A stretch of 64,000 nucleotides of DNA from Pseudomonas sp. EpS/L25 (GCF_001512295.1 NZ_LNUP01000017.1:45196-109195), one strand, 5' to 3'; shown: positions 8,106 through 16,687, numbered from the stretch's first letter. Notes: generated from the sequence alone by a model not told the origin. Program-made: numbers and translations.

Positions 8106-9062
8106 CTAGAAATGTTGGAAACCGGTGTGTATCGGGGTCAGCGGCTGACCGTCGGCAGCGAGCACCGTGACGCCACTGCCCGCCTCGACCCGGCCGATCA
8201 CCCGCGCCTCGGGCCAGGCGGCGGCCAGGGCCGGCGCCTGCTCCGCTGGCAGGGTGAAGACCAGCAGATAGTCATCACCCGCGCCCAGGGCCAGGCGCAG
8301 CATCTCGTCTACCGGAAACAGCTCGGCCAGTGCCGGACTCACCGGCAGCCGGGCCGTCTCCACCACCAGCCGTACTCCGGAGGCCACGGCGATATGGCCG
8401 CAATCGGCCACCAGGCCATCGGAGACGTCCTGGGCCGCCGTCGCCCGTCCCCGCAGCCAGAGGCCCAGCGCGAATTGCGGCTGGGGCGCCCAGTAGCGTG
8501 CCAGCAGGTGCCGACTGGCGTCGCCCTCCGGCGCGCGCTGACCGAGGACGAAGGGCAAGGCCCCGCCCGCCTCGCCAGGCGCACCGCCCAGGCACAGCAG
8601 ATCGCCCGGACGGGCACCACTGCGTAGCAACGCCTGACCGGCCGGCACCTGGCCGAAGACCGTGAGGGTAAGGGACAGTGGGCCGCGGGTGGTGTCACCG
8701 CCGACCAGGCGTAGCTCGCACTGCTCGGCCATCTGCGCGAGTCCCGCCGCCAGGCCTTCCAGCCACGTCGGCTCGACGGCCGGCAGGGTCAGCGCCAGGG
8801 TGAAGCCCAGGGGCGCGGCGCCCATGGCGGCCAGGTCGCTGGCGCTCACCGCCAGGGCACGCTGGCCGAGGCCGAAGGCATCCGGGCAGGGATCGGGGAA
8901 ATGCACCCCGGCGGTCAGGGTATCGGTGGACACCGCCAGTTGCTCACCCGGAGCAGGTGCCAGCAGGGCGCAGTCGTCCCCGATGCCCAGGGCCACGCCG
9001 GGTCCGCCACGGGCGCAGGGCGCCGTGGCGAAATAGCGACGGATGAGCTCGAATTCACCCAT
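8106..9062 (-). CDS. thiL: Thiamine-monophosphate kinase
   Basis: 318 residues. Phosphorylates thiamine monophosphate to thiamine diphosphate, the cofactor used by Dxs encoded upstream. Signature features: N-terminal MGEFELIRRYFA, the nucleotide/metal motif GIGDDCALL, STDTLTAGVHFP, ALAVSASDLAAMGA, LVGGDTTRGPLSLT and AAQDVSDGLVADCGHIA, all in family order for the PurM-like superfamily. It sits 14 bases after nusB and 22 before pgpA, so it is co-transcribed with them. Confidence 0.97.
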   Translation of the reverse strand: MGEFELIRRYFATAPCARGGPGVALGIGDDCALLAPAPGEQLAVSTDTLTAGVHFPDPCPDAFGLGQRALAVSASDLAAMGAAPLGFTLALTLPAVEPTWLEGLAAGLAQMAEQCELRLVGGDTTRGPLSLTLTVFGQVPAGQALLRSGARPGDLLCLGGAPGEAGGALPFVLGQRAPEGDASRHLLARYWAPQPQFALGLWLRGRATAAQDVSDGLVADCGHIAVASGVRLVVETARLPVSPALAELFPVDEMLRLALGAGDDYLLVFTLPAEQAPALAAAWPEARVIGRVEAGSGVTVLAADGQPLTPIHTGFQHF

Positions 9063-9076
9063 GCCGACGCGAGGTA

Positions 9077-9568
9077 TCAGCGCTTGCCGCGCAACTCGGC
9101 GCTGCGCAGCTTGGGCGCCAGCTTGTCCAGCACGCCGTTGACGAACTTGTGGCCGTCGGTGGCGCCGAAGATCTTGGCCAGCTCGATGCCCTCGTTGATC
9201 ACCACGCGATAGGGCACGTCGATGCGCTTGAGCAGCTCGTAGCAGGACAATCGCAGCACGGCGAGCTCGACCGGGTCGACCTCGTCCATGGCACGGTCCA
9301 GGCAGGGCAGGATCAGCCCGTCGATCTCGCCCTTGTTGGCCGGGACGCCATGGAGGATTTCATGGAAATAGGCGCCGTCGACCTTGGCGAAATCGTTGTC
9401 GACGCGAAACTGCGCCTCGATCTCGTTGATCGCCTGGCCCGCCATGTGCCACTGGTACAGGGCCTGTACCGATAGGCTGCGTGCTTCGCGCCGCGCCGCC
9501 AACTTGCCGGTGGGGGCCTTCTTGCCTGCGGGCTTGCCTGCCGCGGGCGGAGTCAGATCGCCGCTCAC
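9077..9568 (-). CDS. nusB: Transcription antitermination factor NusB
   Basis: 163 residues, all helical. Binds boxA RNA with S10 (NusE, encoded at 40007 in this window) to keep RNA polymerase processive on rRNA operons. Core motifs: [39 protein letters not shown] and [24 protein letters not shown] start overlaps the ribH stop by four bases (GTGA). The start matches the short basic Pseudomonas N-terminus rich in Pro/Gly/Lys; longer in-frame versions would run inside ribH. Confidence 0.96.
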   Translation of the reverse strand: MSGDLTPPAAGKPAGKKAPTGKLAARREARSLSVQALYQWHMAGQAINEIEAQFRVDNDFAKVDGAYFHEILHGVPANKGEIDGLILPCLDRAMDEVDPVELAVLRLSCYELLKRIDVPYRVVINEGIELAKIFGATDGHKFVNGVLDKLAPKLRSAELRGKR

Positions 9569-10041
9569 TTGGCCTCCAACTGCGCCAGCAGGCTGACCAT
9601 TTCCAGCGCGGACAGGGCGGCTTCGGCGCCCTTGTTGCCGGCCTTGGTGCCGGAGCGCTCGATGGCCTGCTCGATGGAGTCGACGGTCAGGACGCCGAAG
9701 GACACCGGTACGCCGAATTCCATGGAGACCTGAGCCAGGCCCTTGGTGCACTCGCCGGCCACGTATTCGAAGTGGGGGGTACCGCCGCGGATCACCGCGC
9801 CGAGGGCGATGATGGCGTCGAATTCGTCGCGCTGGGCGATCTTCTGCACGGCCAGCGGAATCTCGAAGGCGCCGGGAACGCGGATGATGGTCAGGTCGTC
9901 CGGCTTGATGCCGTGACGCACCAGCGCGTCGATGGCGCCTTGCAGCAGGCTCTCGACGACGAAGCTGTTGAAACGGCCGACCACCAGGGCGAAGCGGCCC
10001 TGGGGAGCGATGAAGGTACCTTCAAAGGTCTTGATATTCAT
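9565..10041 (-). CDS. ribH: 6,7-dimethyl-8-ribityllumazine synthase
   Basis: 158 residues. Joins ribitylamino-uracil with dihydroxybutanone phosphate to give lumazine, the penultimate riboflavin step. Visible: [15 protein letters not shown], the catalytic/phosphate region [32 protein letters not shown] and [17 protein letters not shown]. Usual length. Separated from ribBA by 109 bases that hold two GC-rich stem-loops and no recognisable promoter; overlaps nusB by four bases. Confidence 0.97.
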   Translation of the reverse strand: MNIKTFEGTFIAPQGRFALVVGRFNSFVVESLLQGAIDALVRHGIKPDDLTIIRVPGAFEIPLAVQKIAQRDEFDAIIALGAVIRGGTPHFEYVAGECTKGLAQVSMEFGVPVSFGVLTVDSIEQAIERSGTKAGNKGAEAALSALEMVSLLAQLEAK

Positions 10042-10066
10042 GTGCGGGTCCAGTTGTCAAAGAGCC

Positions 10067-10138
10067 GGACGGCCGGCAATGCCAGGCCGTCCGTGGAAAT
10101 CCAGGTGAAGCGCGCCACACCACCCGGGCGAGGCGCGC
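10067..10138 (-). other. Two stem-loops in the ribBA-ribH gap
   Basis: GGACGGCC (10067-10074) pairs with GGCCGTCC (10085-10092), and GCGCGCC (10110-10116) with GGCGCGC (10132-10138). Neither is followed by a T run on the minus strand, so these look like mRNA processing or stabilising structures, not terminators. Seen directly; role not known. Confidence 0.4.
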
Positions 10139-10150
10139 CAGGCGGAAGGG

Positions 10151-11239
10151 TCATTCTTCAGGAGGCAGATATTCTACTACTTCCAGGTCGAAGCCGGATA
10201 TGGCGTTGAACTTCATCGGCGAGCTGAGCAGGCGCATCTGACGAATGCCCAGGTCGCGCAGGATCTGCGAACCGGCGCCGACGGTGCTATAGGTGGACAG
10301 CGCCTTGGGCACCGGCAGCGGCTCCCGCAGGTGCGCCAGTAGGTCGTCGCCTTCCAGGGAGTGACCGAGCAAGAGCACCACGCCGGCGCCTTCGCGGGCC
10401 ACGCGCTCCATGGCGCCACGCAGGCTCCAACGGCCCGGCTGATGGACCTGCAGCAGGTCGCGCAGCGGGTCCATGTTGTGCACCCGCACCAGCGGCAACT
10501 CCTGGCTATCGAGGTCGCCACGAATCAGCGCCAGGTGGACGTCACGCTCCACCTCGTCGCGGTAGGTCACCAGCTTGAAGGAGCCGAGTTCGGTCTCAAG
10601 CTGTTGCTCGTCGATGCGCTTGACGGTGTGCTCGTGGAGCAGGCGGTAGTGGATGAGGTCGGCGATGGTGCCGACCTTGAGGCCGTGCTGCTCGGCGAAG
10701 GCTTCGAGTTCGTCGCGACGGGCCATGGTGCCGTCGTCGTTCATCACCTCGCAGATCACCCCGCTCTCGGCGAAACCGGCCATGCGCGCCAGGTCGCAGG
10801 CGGCCTCGGTATGGCCGGCACGGGCCAGCACGCCACCGGGCTGGGCCATCAGCGGGAACATGTGGCCGGGGCTGACCACGTCGCCGGGCTTGGCGTCCTT
10901 GGCGATGGCCGCCTGCACGGTACGCGCGCGGTCGGCGGCGGAGATGCCGGTGCTGATGCCCTCGGCGGCCTCGATGGAGACGGTGAACTTGGTGCCGAAG
11001 CCGGAGGCGTTGCGGCTGGCCATCATCGGCAGGTTGAGCCGCTCGCAGAGGCTCTTGCTCATGGGCATGCAGATCAGGCCACGGGCATGGCGGGCCATGA
11101 AGTTGATGTGTTCGGCGGTGACGCATTCGGAGGCGATGATGATGTCGCCTTCGTTCTCGCGGTCCTCGTCGTCCATGAGGATGACCATCTTGCCCGCGCG
11201 GATGTCCTGGATGATGTCTTCGATGCTGGAAAGTGCCAC
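10151..11239 (-). CDS. ribBA: 3,4-dihydroxy-2-butanone 4-phosphate synthase fused to a degenerate GTP cyclohydrolase II domain
   Basis: 362 residues. The N-terminal ~200 residues are RibB, making dihydroxybutanone phosphate from ribulose 5-phosphate: MDDEDRENEGD (metal binding), HARGLICMPMS, SAADRARTVQAA, PGHMFPL and RAGHTEAACDLARMAG. The C-terminal ~160 residues resemble GTP cyclohydrolase II but lack the C-x10-C-x-C zinc cysteines, as in other pseudomonads, so GTP ring opening must come from ribA at 5953. GTG start at 11239 with AAGGA upstream gives MALSSIEDII. It follows ribE after ten bases. Confidence 0.96.
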   Translation of the reverse strand: MALSSIEDIIQDIRAGKMVILMDDEDRENEGDIIIASECVTAEHINFMARHARGLICMPMSKSLCERLNLPMMASRNASGFGTKFTVSIEAAEGISTGISAADRARTVQAAIAKDAKPGDVVSPGHMFPLMAQPGGVLARAGHTEAACDLARMAGFAESGVICEVMNDDGTMARRDELEAFAEQHGLKVGTIADLIHYRLLHEHTVKRIDEQQLETELGSFKLVTYRDEVERDVHLALIRGDLDSQELPLVRVHNMDPLRDLLQVHQPGRWSLRGAMERVAREGAGVVLLLGHSLEGDDLLAHLREPLPVPKALSTYSTVGAGSQILRDLGIRQMRLLSSPMKFNAISGFDLEVVEYLPPEE

Positions 11240-11249
11240 GGTGTCGTCC

Positions 11250-11912
11250 TTAGCGCTGCAGATAGCCGTGTTCGGCGAGGAAGTGTTCGGTGAGCCCGCC
11301 CTTGGCGGATTCGGCGGCCTTGTCACCCAGCAGCAGGCGCTCCAGATAGCGGGCCAGCAGGTCCACCTCCAGGTTCACCCGGCGCCCGGGGCGGTAGTCG
11401 GCCATGATGGTCTCGCCAAGGGTATGGGGGACGATGGTCAGCTCGAATTCGGCGCCGTCCACCGCGTTAACCGTGAGGCTGACGCCATCCACGGTAATGG
11501 AGCCCTTGAGCGCGATGTAGCGCGCCAATTCAGCCGGGGCGCGCAGGCGGAACTGCACCGCCCGGGCGTTATCGGCACGGGACACCACTTCGCCGAGACC
11601 GTCCACGTGGCCGCTGACCAGATGGCCGCCGAGGCGACTGGTGGGCATCAGCGCCTTTTCCAGGTTGACCTTGCTGCCGGGCTTGAGGCCGCCCAGGCTG
11701 GTGAGGCTCAGGGTTTCGCGACTGACGTCGGCCCAGAAGCCGTCACCGGGCAGCTCGACGGCGGTGAGGCAGACCCCGTTGACGGCGATGCTGTCGCCGA
11801 GCTTGACGTCGGCAAGGTCGAGCTTGCCAGTGGCGACATAGAGGCGTACGTCCCCACCCTTGGGCGTAAGGGCGCGGATCTCGCCGAGGGCTTCGATGAT
11901 TCCGGTGAACAT
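11250..11912 (-). CDS. ribE: Riboflavin synthase alpha chain
   Basis: 220 residues with two tandem lumazine-binding barrels. Each begins with a family motif: MFTGIIEALGEI at residue 1 and HLVSGHVDGLGEV near residue 98. Dismutates two lumazines to riboflavin and the pyrimidine precursor. NGVCLTAVELPGDGF and DGVSLTVNAVDG are the paired substrate-site loops. ATG start with GGAGG upstream. First gene after the FMN riboswitch, so its expression should fall when FMN is abundant. Also named ribC in some Pseudomonas annotations. Confidence 0.97.
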   Translation of the reverse strand: MFTGIIEALGEIRALTPKGGDVRLYVATGKLDLADVKLGDSIAVNGVCLTAVELPGDGFWADVSRETLSLTSLGGLKPGSKVNLEKALMPTSRLGGHLVSGHVDGLGEVVSRADNARAVQFRLRAPAELARYIALKGSITVDGVSLTVNAVDGAEFELTIVPHTLGETIMADYRPGRRVNLEVDLLARYLERLLLGDKAAESAKGGLTEHFLAEHGYLQR

Positions 11913-12054
11913 CAGCTCAGGCCTCCACGAGGCGGAGCCGAAAAGGCAGTGCAGATCGACATCGACGAACTCCTGTTTCGGTGAAAAAACAGGGCGTACG
12001 GACAGAAGGGAAATCAGACGGACAGAGGCTTGCACCCCTGCCAGGTGAGGCTAT

Positions 12055-12217
12055 CCCGTTCTCTCTCATCCGGACTATGACCGTCGGCCCCGGAATCCAA
12101 CCGGGTCTGCTGACCTCCCCCGCCGCAGAGGGCGAAGGAGCGCTCGCGGGCTCGTCCCGACTGATCGGGCGTTACCGCCGGTGGGGAATTACACCCCGCC
12201 CTGAGAACTCGCCACCC
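12055..12217 (-). ncRNA. FMN riboswitch (RFN element)
   Basis: On the minus strand the conserved RFN blocks occur in order: TTCTCAGGGCGGGGTG, ATTCCCCACCGGCGGTAA, AGCCCGCGAGCG, GGTCAGCAGACCCGGT, GATTCCGGGGCCGACGGT and AGTCCGGATGAGAGAGAA. This is a complete FMN aptamer. It sits between ribD and ribE, so it controls ribE-ribBA-ribH and downstream genes and not ribD-nrdR. The ~140 bases to the ribE start contain CCTGTTT/AAACAGG but no clear terminator followed by U residues, so translational control is possible. Confidence 0.96.
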
Positions 12218-12268
12218 GAAGGCAGCGCAGGTTTTGTAACACAGTTCGCAGGCGGGGGGCCAGGGGCC

Positions 12269-13393
12269 TCAGGTGTCGCGGACAGGCCGCGCGATGAGGT
12301 GTAGATCCGCGCCTACGGCCGTGGCGCTGAGGATCGTGAGCTGTGGCGCCTCGGCCAGGTGCTCGAGCGACCAGTCCAGCAGCGGTCGGGCGCTGGAGCC
12401 GAGGAACCTGGGCGCGAGGAACAGGTGATACTCGTCGACCAGCCCGGCCTGGGCGAAGGCACCGGCCAGACGCGGGCCGGCTTCCACCAGGACGTCATTG
12501 ACCTGCTCCGAACCCAGGCGGGTCAGCAAGGCCGCCAGGTCGACCTGACCGTTGGCACCCGGCAGTGCCAGGTAGTCGTGACCGGCAAGCGCATAGGCCG
12601 GCGCTTCGGCGGCCATACCGGCGACCCGCGCCGCGCCAGCCTGGAAGAAGGGCGCCGTGAGCGGCACCCGGCCGCGGCCATCGACCAGCAGACGCTGCGG
12701 CGTACGCAGGGTGGCCAGCTCCAGGTCGTCGCCGGTCAGGCCCAACTCACTCTGCCGAACAGTGAGGCGCGCGCCGTCGGCCAGCACGGTATCGGCGCCG
12801 GTGATCACCACGCCCGCCTCGGCACGCAGTCGCTGGACGCTCTGGCGCGCCACCGGACCGGTGATCCACTGGCTTTCGCCATTGGCCATGGCGGTCCGGC
12901 CATCCAGACTCAGCGCCAGCTTGACCCGCACGAAGGGCCGCCCGGTGAGCATGCGCTGGATGAATCCGGCATTGAGGGCTCGCGCCTCGGCCTCCAGCAC
13001 CCCGGCGCGGGTGGCGATGCCGGCGGCGGCGAGACGCGCGAGGCCACGGCCGGCCACCAGCGGATTGGGATCGGTCATGGCCGCCACCACCTCGGCCACG
13101 CCAGCCGCGACCAGGGCATCGGCGCAGGGCGGGGTACGGCCATGGTGGCTGCAGGGTTCCAGGGTCACATAGGCAGTGGCGCCGCGTGCGGCCTGCCCGG
13201 CCTGGCGCAGGGCATGCACCTCGGCATGGGGTTCGCCGGCCAGGCGATGCCAACCCTCGCCCACTACCTGGCCAGCGCGGACGATCACGCAGCCCACCCG
13301 CGGATTGGGCGCCGTGCTGTAGCGGCCGAGGGCCGCCAGCGCCAGGGCGCGGGCCATCCAGAATTCGTCACTCATCCCGTTGGCGACGCTCAT
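12269..13393 (-). CDS. ribD: Bifunctional pyrimidine deaminase/reductase
   Basis: 374 residues. The N-terminal deaminase domain has the zinc motif HAEVHAL and [15 protein letters not shown]; the C-terminal reductase domain carries [21 protein letters not shown] and [11 protein letters not shown]. It catalyses the second and third steps from the RibA product. The start overlaps the nrdR stop by four bases (ATGA), so it is coupled to nrdR and is transcribed ahead of the FMN riboswitch. An internal ATG at MSDEFWM six codons in is an alternative start. Confidence 0.96.
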   Translation of the reverse strand: MSVANGMSDEFWMARALALAALGRYSTAPNPRVGCVIVRAGQVVGEGWHRLAGEPHAEVHALRQAGQAARGATAYVTLEPCSHHGRTPPCADALVAAGVAEVVAAMTDPNPLVAGRGLARLAAAGIATRAGVLEAEARALNAGFIQRMLTGRPFVRVKLALSLDGRTAMANGESQWITGPVARQSVQRLRAEAGVVITGADTVLADGARLTVRQSELGLTGDDLELATLRTPQRLLVDGRGRVPLTAPFFQAGAARVAGMAAEAPAYALAGHDYLALPGANGQVDLAALLTRLGSEQVNDVLVEAGPRLAGAFAQAGLVDEYHLFLAPRFLGSSARPLLDWSLEHLAEAPQLTILSATAVGADLHLIARPVRDT

Positions 13394-13860
13394 ACCGGCT
13401 GCTTGCCCGGGTCCTGGGCCAGGCGCTCGATCTCGTCGCGGAATTCGGCCAGATCCTGGAATTGCCGATAGACCGAGGCGAAGCGGATGTAGGCCACCTG
13501 GTCGAGCTTGCGCAGCTCGTCCATCACCAGCTCGCCCACCACCCGTGAACGGATCTCCCGCTCGCCGGTGGCGCGCAGCCGATGCTTGATCAGGGCGATG
13601 GCCTCTTCCAGGCGCTCCACGCTCACCGGCCGCTTCTCCAGCGCACGCTGCATACCGGCGCGCAACTTGTCCTCGTCGAAGGGCTGGCGAGTGCCGTCCT
13701 GCTTGATCAGCCGCGGCAACACCAGTTCAGCGGTCTCGAAGGTGGTGAAGCGCTCCTGGCAGGCCAGACACTCGCGCCGCCTACGCACCTGCTCGCCGGC
13801 CGCAACCAGCCGGGAATCGGTGACCTTGGTGTCGTGGGCGCCGCAGAAGGGACAATGCAT
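13390..13860 (-). CDS. nrdR: Ribonucleotide reductase transcriptional repressor NrdR
   Basis: 156 residues, usual length. N-terminal zinc ribbon with CPFC (residues 3-6) and CLAC, followed by the basic DNA-binding stretch EQVRRRREC, then an ATP-cone domain ([22 protein letters not shown]). Senses ATP/dATP and represses nrd genes. No NrdR boxes or nrd genes are in the window. It heads the nrdR-ribD unit, a neighbourhood conserved across gammaproteobacteria. Confidence 0.97.
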   Translation of the reverse strand: MHCPFCGAHDTKVTDSRLVAAGEQVRRRRECLACQERFTTFETAELVLPRLIKQDGTRQPFDEDKLRAGMQRALEKRPVSVERLEEAIALIKHRLRATGEREIRSRVVGELVMDELRKLDQVAYIRFASVYRQFQDLAEFRDEIERLAQDPGKQPV

Positions 13861-13939
13861 GGGAGAGTCGATCGCTGGAAGGGAAAGCCCTCATGGTACC
13901 CGATCACTCCTTGCCGGGAACCTCCGGGTGCCGGACGAA

Positions 13940-13968
13940 TCGACAGCCAGGGGCCGCCGAGCTATAAG
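13940..13968 (+). promoter_or_regulatory. Sigma-70 promoter of the lipoprotein gene
   Basis: TCGACA (13940-13945), a 17-base spacer and TATAAG (13963-13968): five of six consensus bases in each box. Predicted start near 13975, about 65 bases before the lipoprotein ATG. The remainder of the 13861-14039 gap must also hold the divergent nrdR promoter, which I could not place. Confidence 0.6.
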
Positions 13969-14039
13969 AACGCCCTGTGTTCGACGACCTCCCCAGCCTC
14001 CCGTGCAGCCCTCGCCGGCCGCGACCTCCGGATCCTGCC

Positions 14040-14504
14040 ATGACCCCACGCGTCCTCCTGCCCTTGCTGTTCACCGGTCTGCTCGCGGCCTGCTCCAGCC
14101 CACCCGAAGCTACCCCGCCGCAGCCCACCACCCCGGCCGACGAGCCGGTTCCGGTGGCGGGCGCTCCCACCCCGGCCAATCTGCGCGAGATCTCCGGTGT
14201 ACTGCGCAACGCCCAGGGGCTGGTCCCGGCCGGCGCCCAGGTGGAGATCGCCCTGCTGGCAGTCAACGCCAAGGGCCTGCCGCAACGCCTGCTGGCCAGC
14301 GAGACGGTGACCGGCAAGGGCGCGCCCCTGGCGTTCCGCCTGCCCTTCAACCCCGAGATCTTCCCCTCCCGCCCGGATCTCAAGGTGGAATTTCACGCCC
14401 GCCTGATCCAGGCTGGTCAGTTGGCCAGCTATTTGCCGCCGGTGAGTGTGGGGGGGCCCACCACGCAGAACCTCGGCGAACTGGTGCTTAACCAGACTCC
14501 GTGA
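14040..14504 (+). CDS. YbaY-family outer membrane lipoprotein (predicted)
   Basis: 154 residues. Signal peptide with lipobox LLAAC (Cys near residue 18), a Pro/Thr/Ala-rich linker to about 45, then a ~100-residue beta-rich domain like YbaY/YscW proteins: ISGVLRNAQGLVPAGAQVEIAL, then LAFRLPFNPEIF and the closing GELVLNQ. The PFNP motif is typical of that family. Function unknown; in other bacteria such proteins are envelope lipoproteins. Transcribed from the promoter at 13940-13968 and overlaps the methyltransferase gene by four bases (GTGA). Confidence 0.8.
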   Translation: MTPRVLLPLLFTGLLAACSSPPEATPPQPTTPADEPVPVAGAPTPANLREISGVLRNAQGLVPAGAQVEIALLAVNAKGLPQRLLASETVTGKGAPLAFRLPFNPEIFPSRPDLKVEFHARLIQAGQLASYLPPVSVGGPTTQNLGELVLNQTP

Positions 14505-15148
14505 CGCCGCCCGCCGATCTCGCCGCCGCCCTAGCGACACTGCTCGGCGACGCCCAGCTCAGGCTGCAGGCCCTGCCCGACAGCGACCTGTCGCTGTGGC
14601 TGATCGACCCGGCCAACATGGCTCGAGCCTTCTCTCCCGCAGAAACCCAGCGCCTGTTGGAGGCACCGCCCTACTGGTGCTTCTGCTGGGCCAGCGGCCT
14701 GGCCCTGGCGCAGTGGATTGCCGCCAACCCCGACTCGGTCGCCGAGCGCCAGGTGCTGGATTTCGGCAGTGGCTCGGGCGTCGCCGGTCTGGCCGCCGCC
14801 CGGGCCGGGGCAGCCCGGGTGGTCTGCTGCGACCTCGATCCGCTGGCATTGAAAGCCTGCCGCGCCAATGCCCAGGCCAACGCGATGCAGATCGAGACGC
14901 TGGACGATCTGCATGCCAGCACCGAGCGCTTCGATCTCATCCTGGCCGCCGATGTCCTTTACGACCGTGCCAACCTGCCACTGCTGGACCTCCTGCAAGC
15001 TCGCGCCAAGACGACATTGCTGGCCGATTCGCGGATACGGGACCTCGCCCACCCTCGCTTCACCCGGATCGCCATGCTCCAGGTCTGCACCCTGCCGGAT
15101 CTGGCCGAGCCGGACGAATTCCGCCGCGTGGCGCTCTACCAGGGCTGA
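14501..15148 (+). CDS. Class I SAM-dependent methyltransferase, protein-lysine type (METTL20/ETFB-like)
   Basis: 215 residues. SAM-binding motif I VLDFGSGSGVAGLAA (~85-99), acidic motif VVCCDLDPLAL, and LILAADVLYDR (DxxYD type), a combination seen in family-16 protein-lysine methyltransferases such as the one acting on electron-transfer flavoprotein beta. WCFCWASGLALA precedes motif I, as in that group. The substrate cannot be told from sequence; assignment to ETF beta is inference. GTG start coupled to the upstream lipoprotein stop. Confidence 0.8.
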   Translation: MTPPADLAAALATLLGDAQLRLQALPDSDLSLWLIDPANMARAFSPAETQRLLEAPPYWCFCWASGLALAQWIAANPDSVAERQVLDFGSGSGVAGLAAARAGAARVVCCDLDPLALKACRANAQANAMQIETLDDLHASTERFDLILAADVLYDRANLPLLDLLQARAKTTLLADSRIRDLAHPRFTRIAMLQVCTLPDLAEPDEFRRVALYQG

Positions 15149-15216
15149 ACCGGCCTGCCTTGTTTCCAAGCTCGGCGCCCCCACCTATAGTGCATCTTTC
15201 GTTTGCCGAGTCCGCC

Positions 15217-16086
15217 ATGAGCCAGGTCCCCTACATTTTCGACGCCACCCTCGATACCTTCCAGCAACAGGTCATCGATACCTCCTTCACTACCCCGGTG
15301 CTGGTGGACTTCTGGGCGGAGTGGTGCGCGCCCTGCAAGGTGCTGATGCCGCTGCTGGCCAAGATCACCGAGTCCTACGGCGGCGCCCTGCACCTGGCCA
15401 AGGTCAACTGCGACATCGAGCAGGAGCTGGTGATGAGATTCGGCATCCGCAGCCTGCCCACCGTGGTGCTGTTCAAGGACGGCCAGCCGGTGGACGGCTT
15501 CGCCGGCGCCCAGCCTGAATCGGCCATCCGTGCCCTGCTCGAACCCCATGTCCAGGCACTGCCACCGGCCGAGGAAGACCCGCTGGAGGCGGCCCAGGCG
15601 CTGTTCGCCGAGGGTCGTTTCGCCGACGCCGAGGCGCTGCTCAAGGCCCTCCTGGAAGAAGACAACAGCAATGCCCTGGCGCTGATCCTCTATGCCCGCT
15701 GCCTGGCCGAGCGCGGTGAACTGGATGACGCCCAGGCGGTGCTGGATGCGGTCAAGGGCGACGAACACAAGCAGGCCCTGGCCGGAGCCCGCGCCCAGCT
15801 GACCTTCCTGCGCCAGGCCGAAAGTCTGCCCGAGGTCGCCGACCTCAAGAGCCGCCTGGCCCGCGATGCCGGCGACGACGAAGCCGCCTACCAGCTGGCC
15901 GTGCAGCAACTGGCTCGCCAGCAATACGAGCCGGCACTGGATGGTCTGCTGGAACTGTTCCGCCGCAATCGCGGCTACGGCGACGACCTGCCGCGCAAGA
16001 CCCTGGTGCAGGTCTTCGACCTGCTGGGCAACGACCACCCGCTGGTCGCCACCTACCGCCGCCGGCTGTACCAGGCGCTGTACTAG
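15217..16086 (+). CDS. cnoX: Chaperedoxin CnoX (YbbN), thioredoxin-TPR protein
   Basis: 289 residues: an N-terminal thioredoxin domain (DFWAEWCAPCKVLMP with C37/C40, cis-Pro in SLPTVVLFK) followed by TPR-like helices from about residue 120 (DPLEAAQALFAEGRFADAEALL and similar repeats). CnoX holds unfolding proteins during oxidative or bleach stress and passes them to GroEL in E. coli. The active site is a full CxxC, whereas E. coli YbbN has SxxC, so oxidoreductase activity is possible. The ATG was chosen at MSQVPYIFD; 68 bases separate it from the methyltransferase gene. Confidence 0.93.
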   Translation: MSQVPYIFDATLDTFQQQVIDTSFTTPVLVDFWAEWCAPCKVLMPLLAKITESYGGALHLAKVNCDIEQELVMRFGIRSLPTVVLFKDGQPVDGFAGAQPESAIRALLEPHVQALPPAEEDPLEAAQALFAEGRFADAEALLKALLEEDNSNALALILYARCLAERGELDDAQAVLDAVKGDEHKQALAGARAQLTFLRQAESLPEVADLKSRLARDAGDDEAAYQLAVQQLARQQYEPALDGLLELFRRNRGYGDDLPRKTLVQVFDLLGNDHPLVATYRRRLYQALY

Positions 16087-16098
16087 ACGCCCATCGAT

Positions 16099-16196
16099 AA
16101 AGGCTGCCTCGTGCTGGACGCAGCCTTATCCACAGCGGGACCTCACCCGCCGCGGTGGACATTGCGTAGCGTGGAAAACCGCACAGCGTTTTCCAC
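16099..16196. repeat. Two inverted repeats, the second REP-like, in a convergent gap
   Basis: AAGGCTGC/GCAGCCTT (16100-16107 / 16120-16127) could end cnoX transcription but lacks a T tract. GTGGAAAAC/GTTTTCCAC (16171-16179 / 16188-16196) is a perfect 9-bp stem preceded by GCGTAGC; palindromes of the form GTAGGGTGGAAAAC...GTTTTCCAC are scattered through Pseudomonas genomes as I recall, so this may be a REP-type element. No gene is visible in 16087-16211. Confidence 0.5.
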
Positions 16197-16211
16197 TGCC
16201 CACCAGCCAGA

Positions 16212-16565
16212 TCACCCCTGCCAGATATAGAACTGCGCCTCCCCCACCCGCTCCATGCGCACCTGCGGGCTATGCCGCAGTCGTACCAGCAGCTGCTTGG
16301 CCACCCCGAGATTGCCGGTCAGCTTCTCCAGCGCCACGAGGATGTCCGGCCCGCTCAGCCGCCCGGCTGAGCTGAGCAACTTCACCACCTGATCCCACAG
16401 CATGTCGCCACCCGATTTGGGGCCGCTGGGGGTCGCGGCGGCCATGGCAGCTACGGGTGCCTCCGCTGGGCGCAGGGCGGCGGCCAGGCGCTGCCAGTCG
16501 GCATCATCCAGCTCCACCGTCAAATCCACGGGCTGGCTGCCGATGGTTCCGCGAATGCGTACCAT
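16212..16565 (-). CDS. Conserved hypothetical protein, 117 aa
   Basis: Not recognised beyond synteny: a gene of unknown function occupies this spot, between the ybbN-like gene and the zinc operon, in P. aeruginosa (PA4062 region, from memory). N-terminal ~45 residues are beta-like (VRIRGTIGSQPVDLTVEL), then an Ala/Pro linker, then ~55 residues of helices ending in a strand (LWDQVVKLLSSAGRL ... VRMERVGEAQFYIWQG), which could be a winged-helix fold. ATG at 16565 with AGGAG upstream; longer starts would cross the Zur-box region. Divergent from the zinc operon. Confidence 0.8.
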   Translation of the reverse strand: MVRIRGTIGSQPVDLTVELDDADWQRLAAALRPAEAPVAAMAAATPSGPKSGGDMLWDQVVKLLSSAGRLSGPDILVALEKLTGNLGVAKQLLVRLRHSPQVRMERVGEAQFYIWQG

Positions 16566-16638
16566 GGTGTTCTCCTCGTCGTGCAGAGGCCCATGCTCCC
16601 ACAGCCACCGGTCGACGCCAAACCAAGGTTGCGGCGCG

Positions 16639-16661
16639 CAAAAGCTACAACATAACATAGC
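16639..16661 (+). promoter_or_regulatory. Candidate Zur-binding site
   Basis: The 23-mer CAAAAGCTACA-A-CATAACATAGC aligned to the gammaproteobacterial Zur consensus GAAATGTTATA-N-TATAACATTTC matches 7/11 and 8/11 in the two halves, and CATAACAT is nearly exact. It lies 26 bases before the ZrgA-like gene and overlaps a possible promoter (TTGCGG 16629-16634, CATAAC 16651-16656). Zur with zinc would block transcription there. Motif match by eye. Confidence 0.55.
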
Positions 16662-16687
16662 GCCTTCTCGCTCACCGGAAGCTTCCC

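Noticed and set aside
16099..16130. AAGGCTGC/GCAGCCTT stem as a firm terminator for cnoX
   Set aside because: Long 12-base loop and no T tract; kept only as part of a repeat entry.
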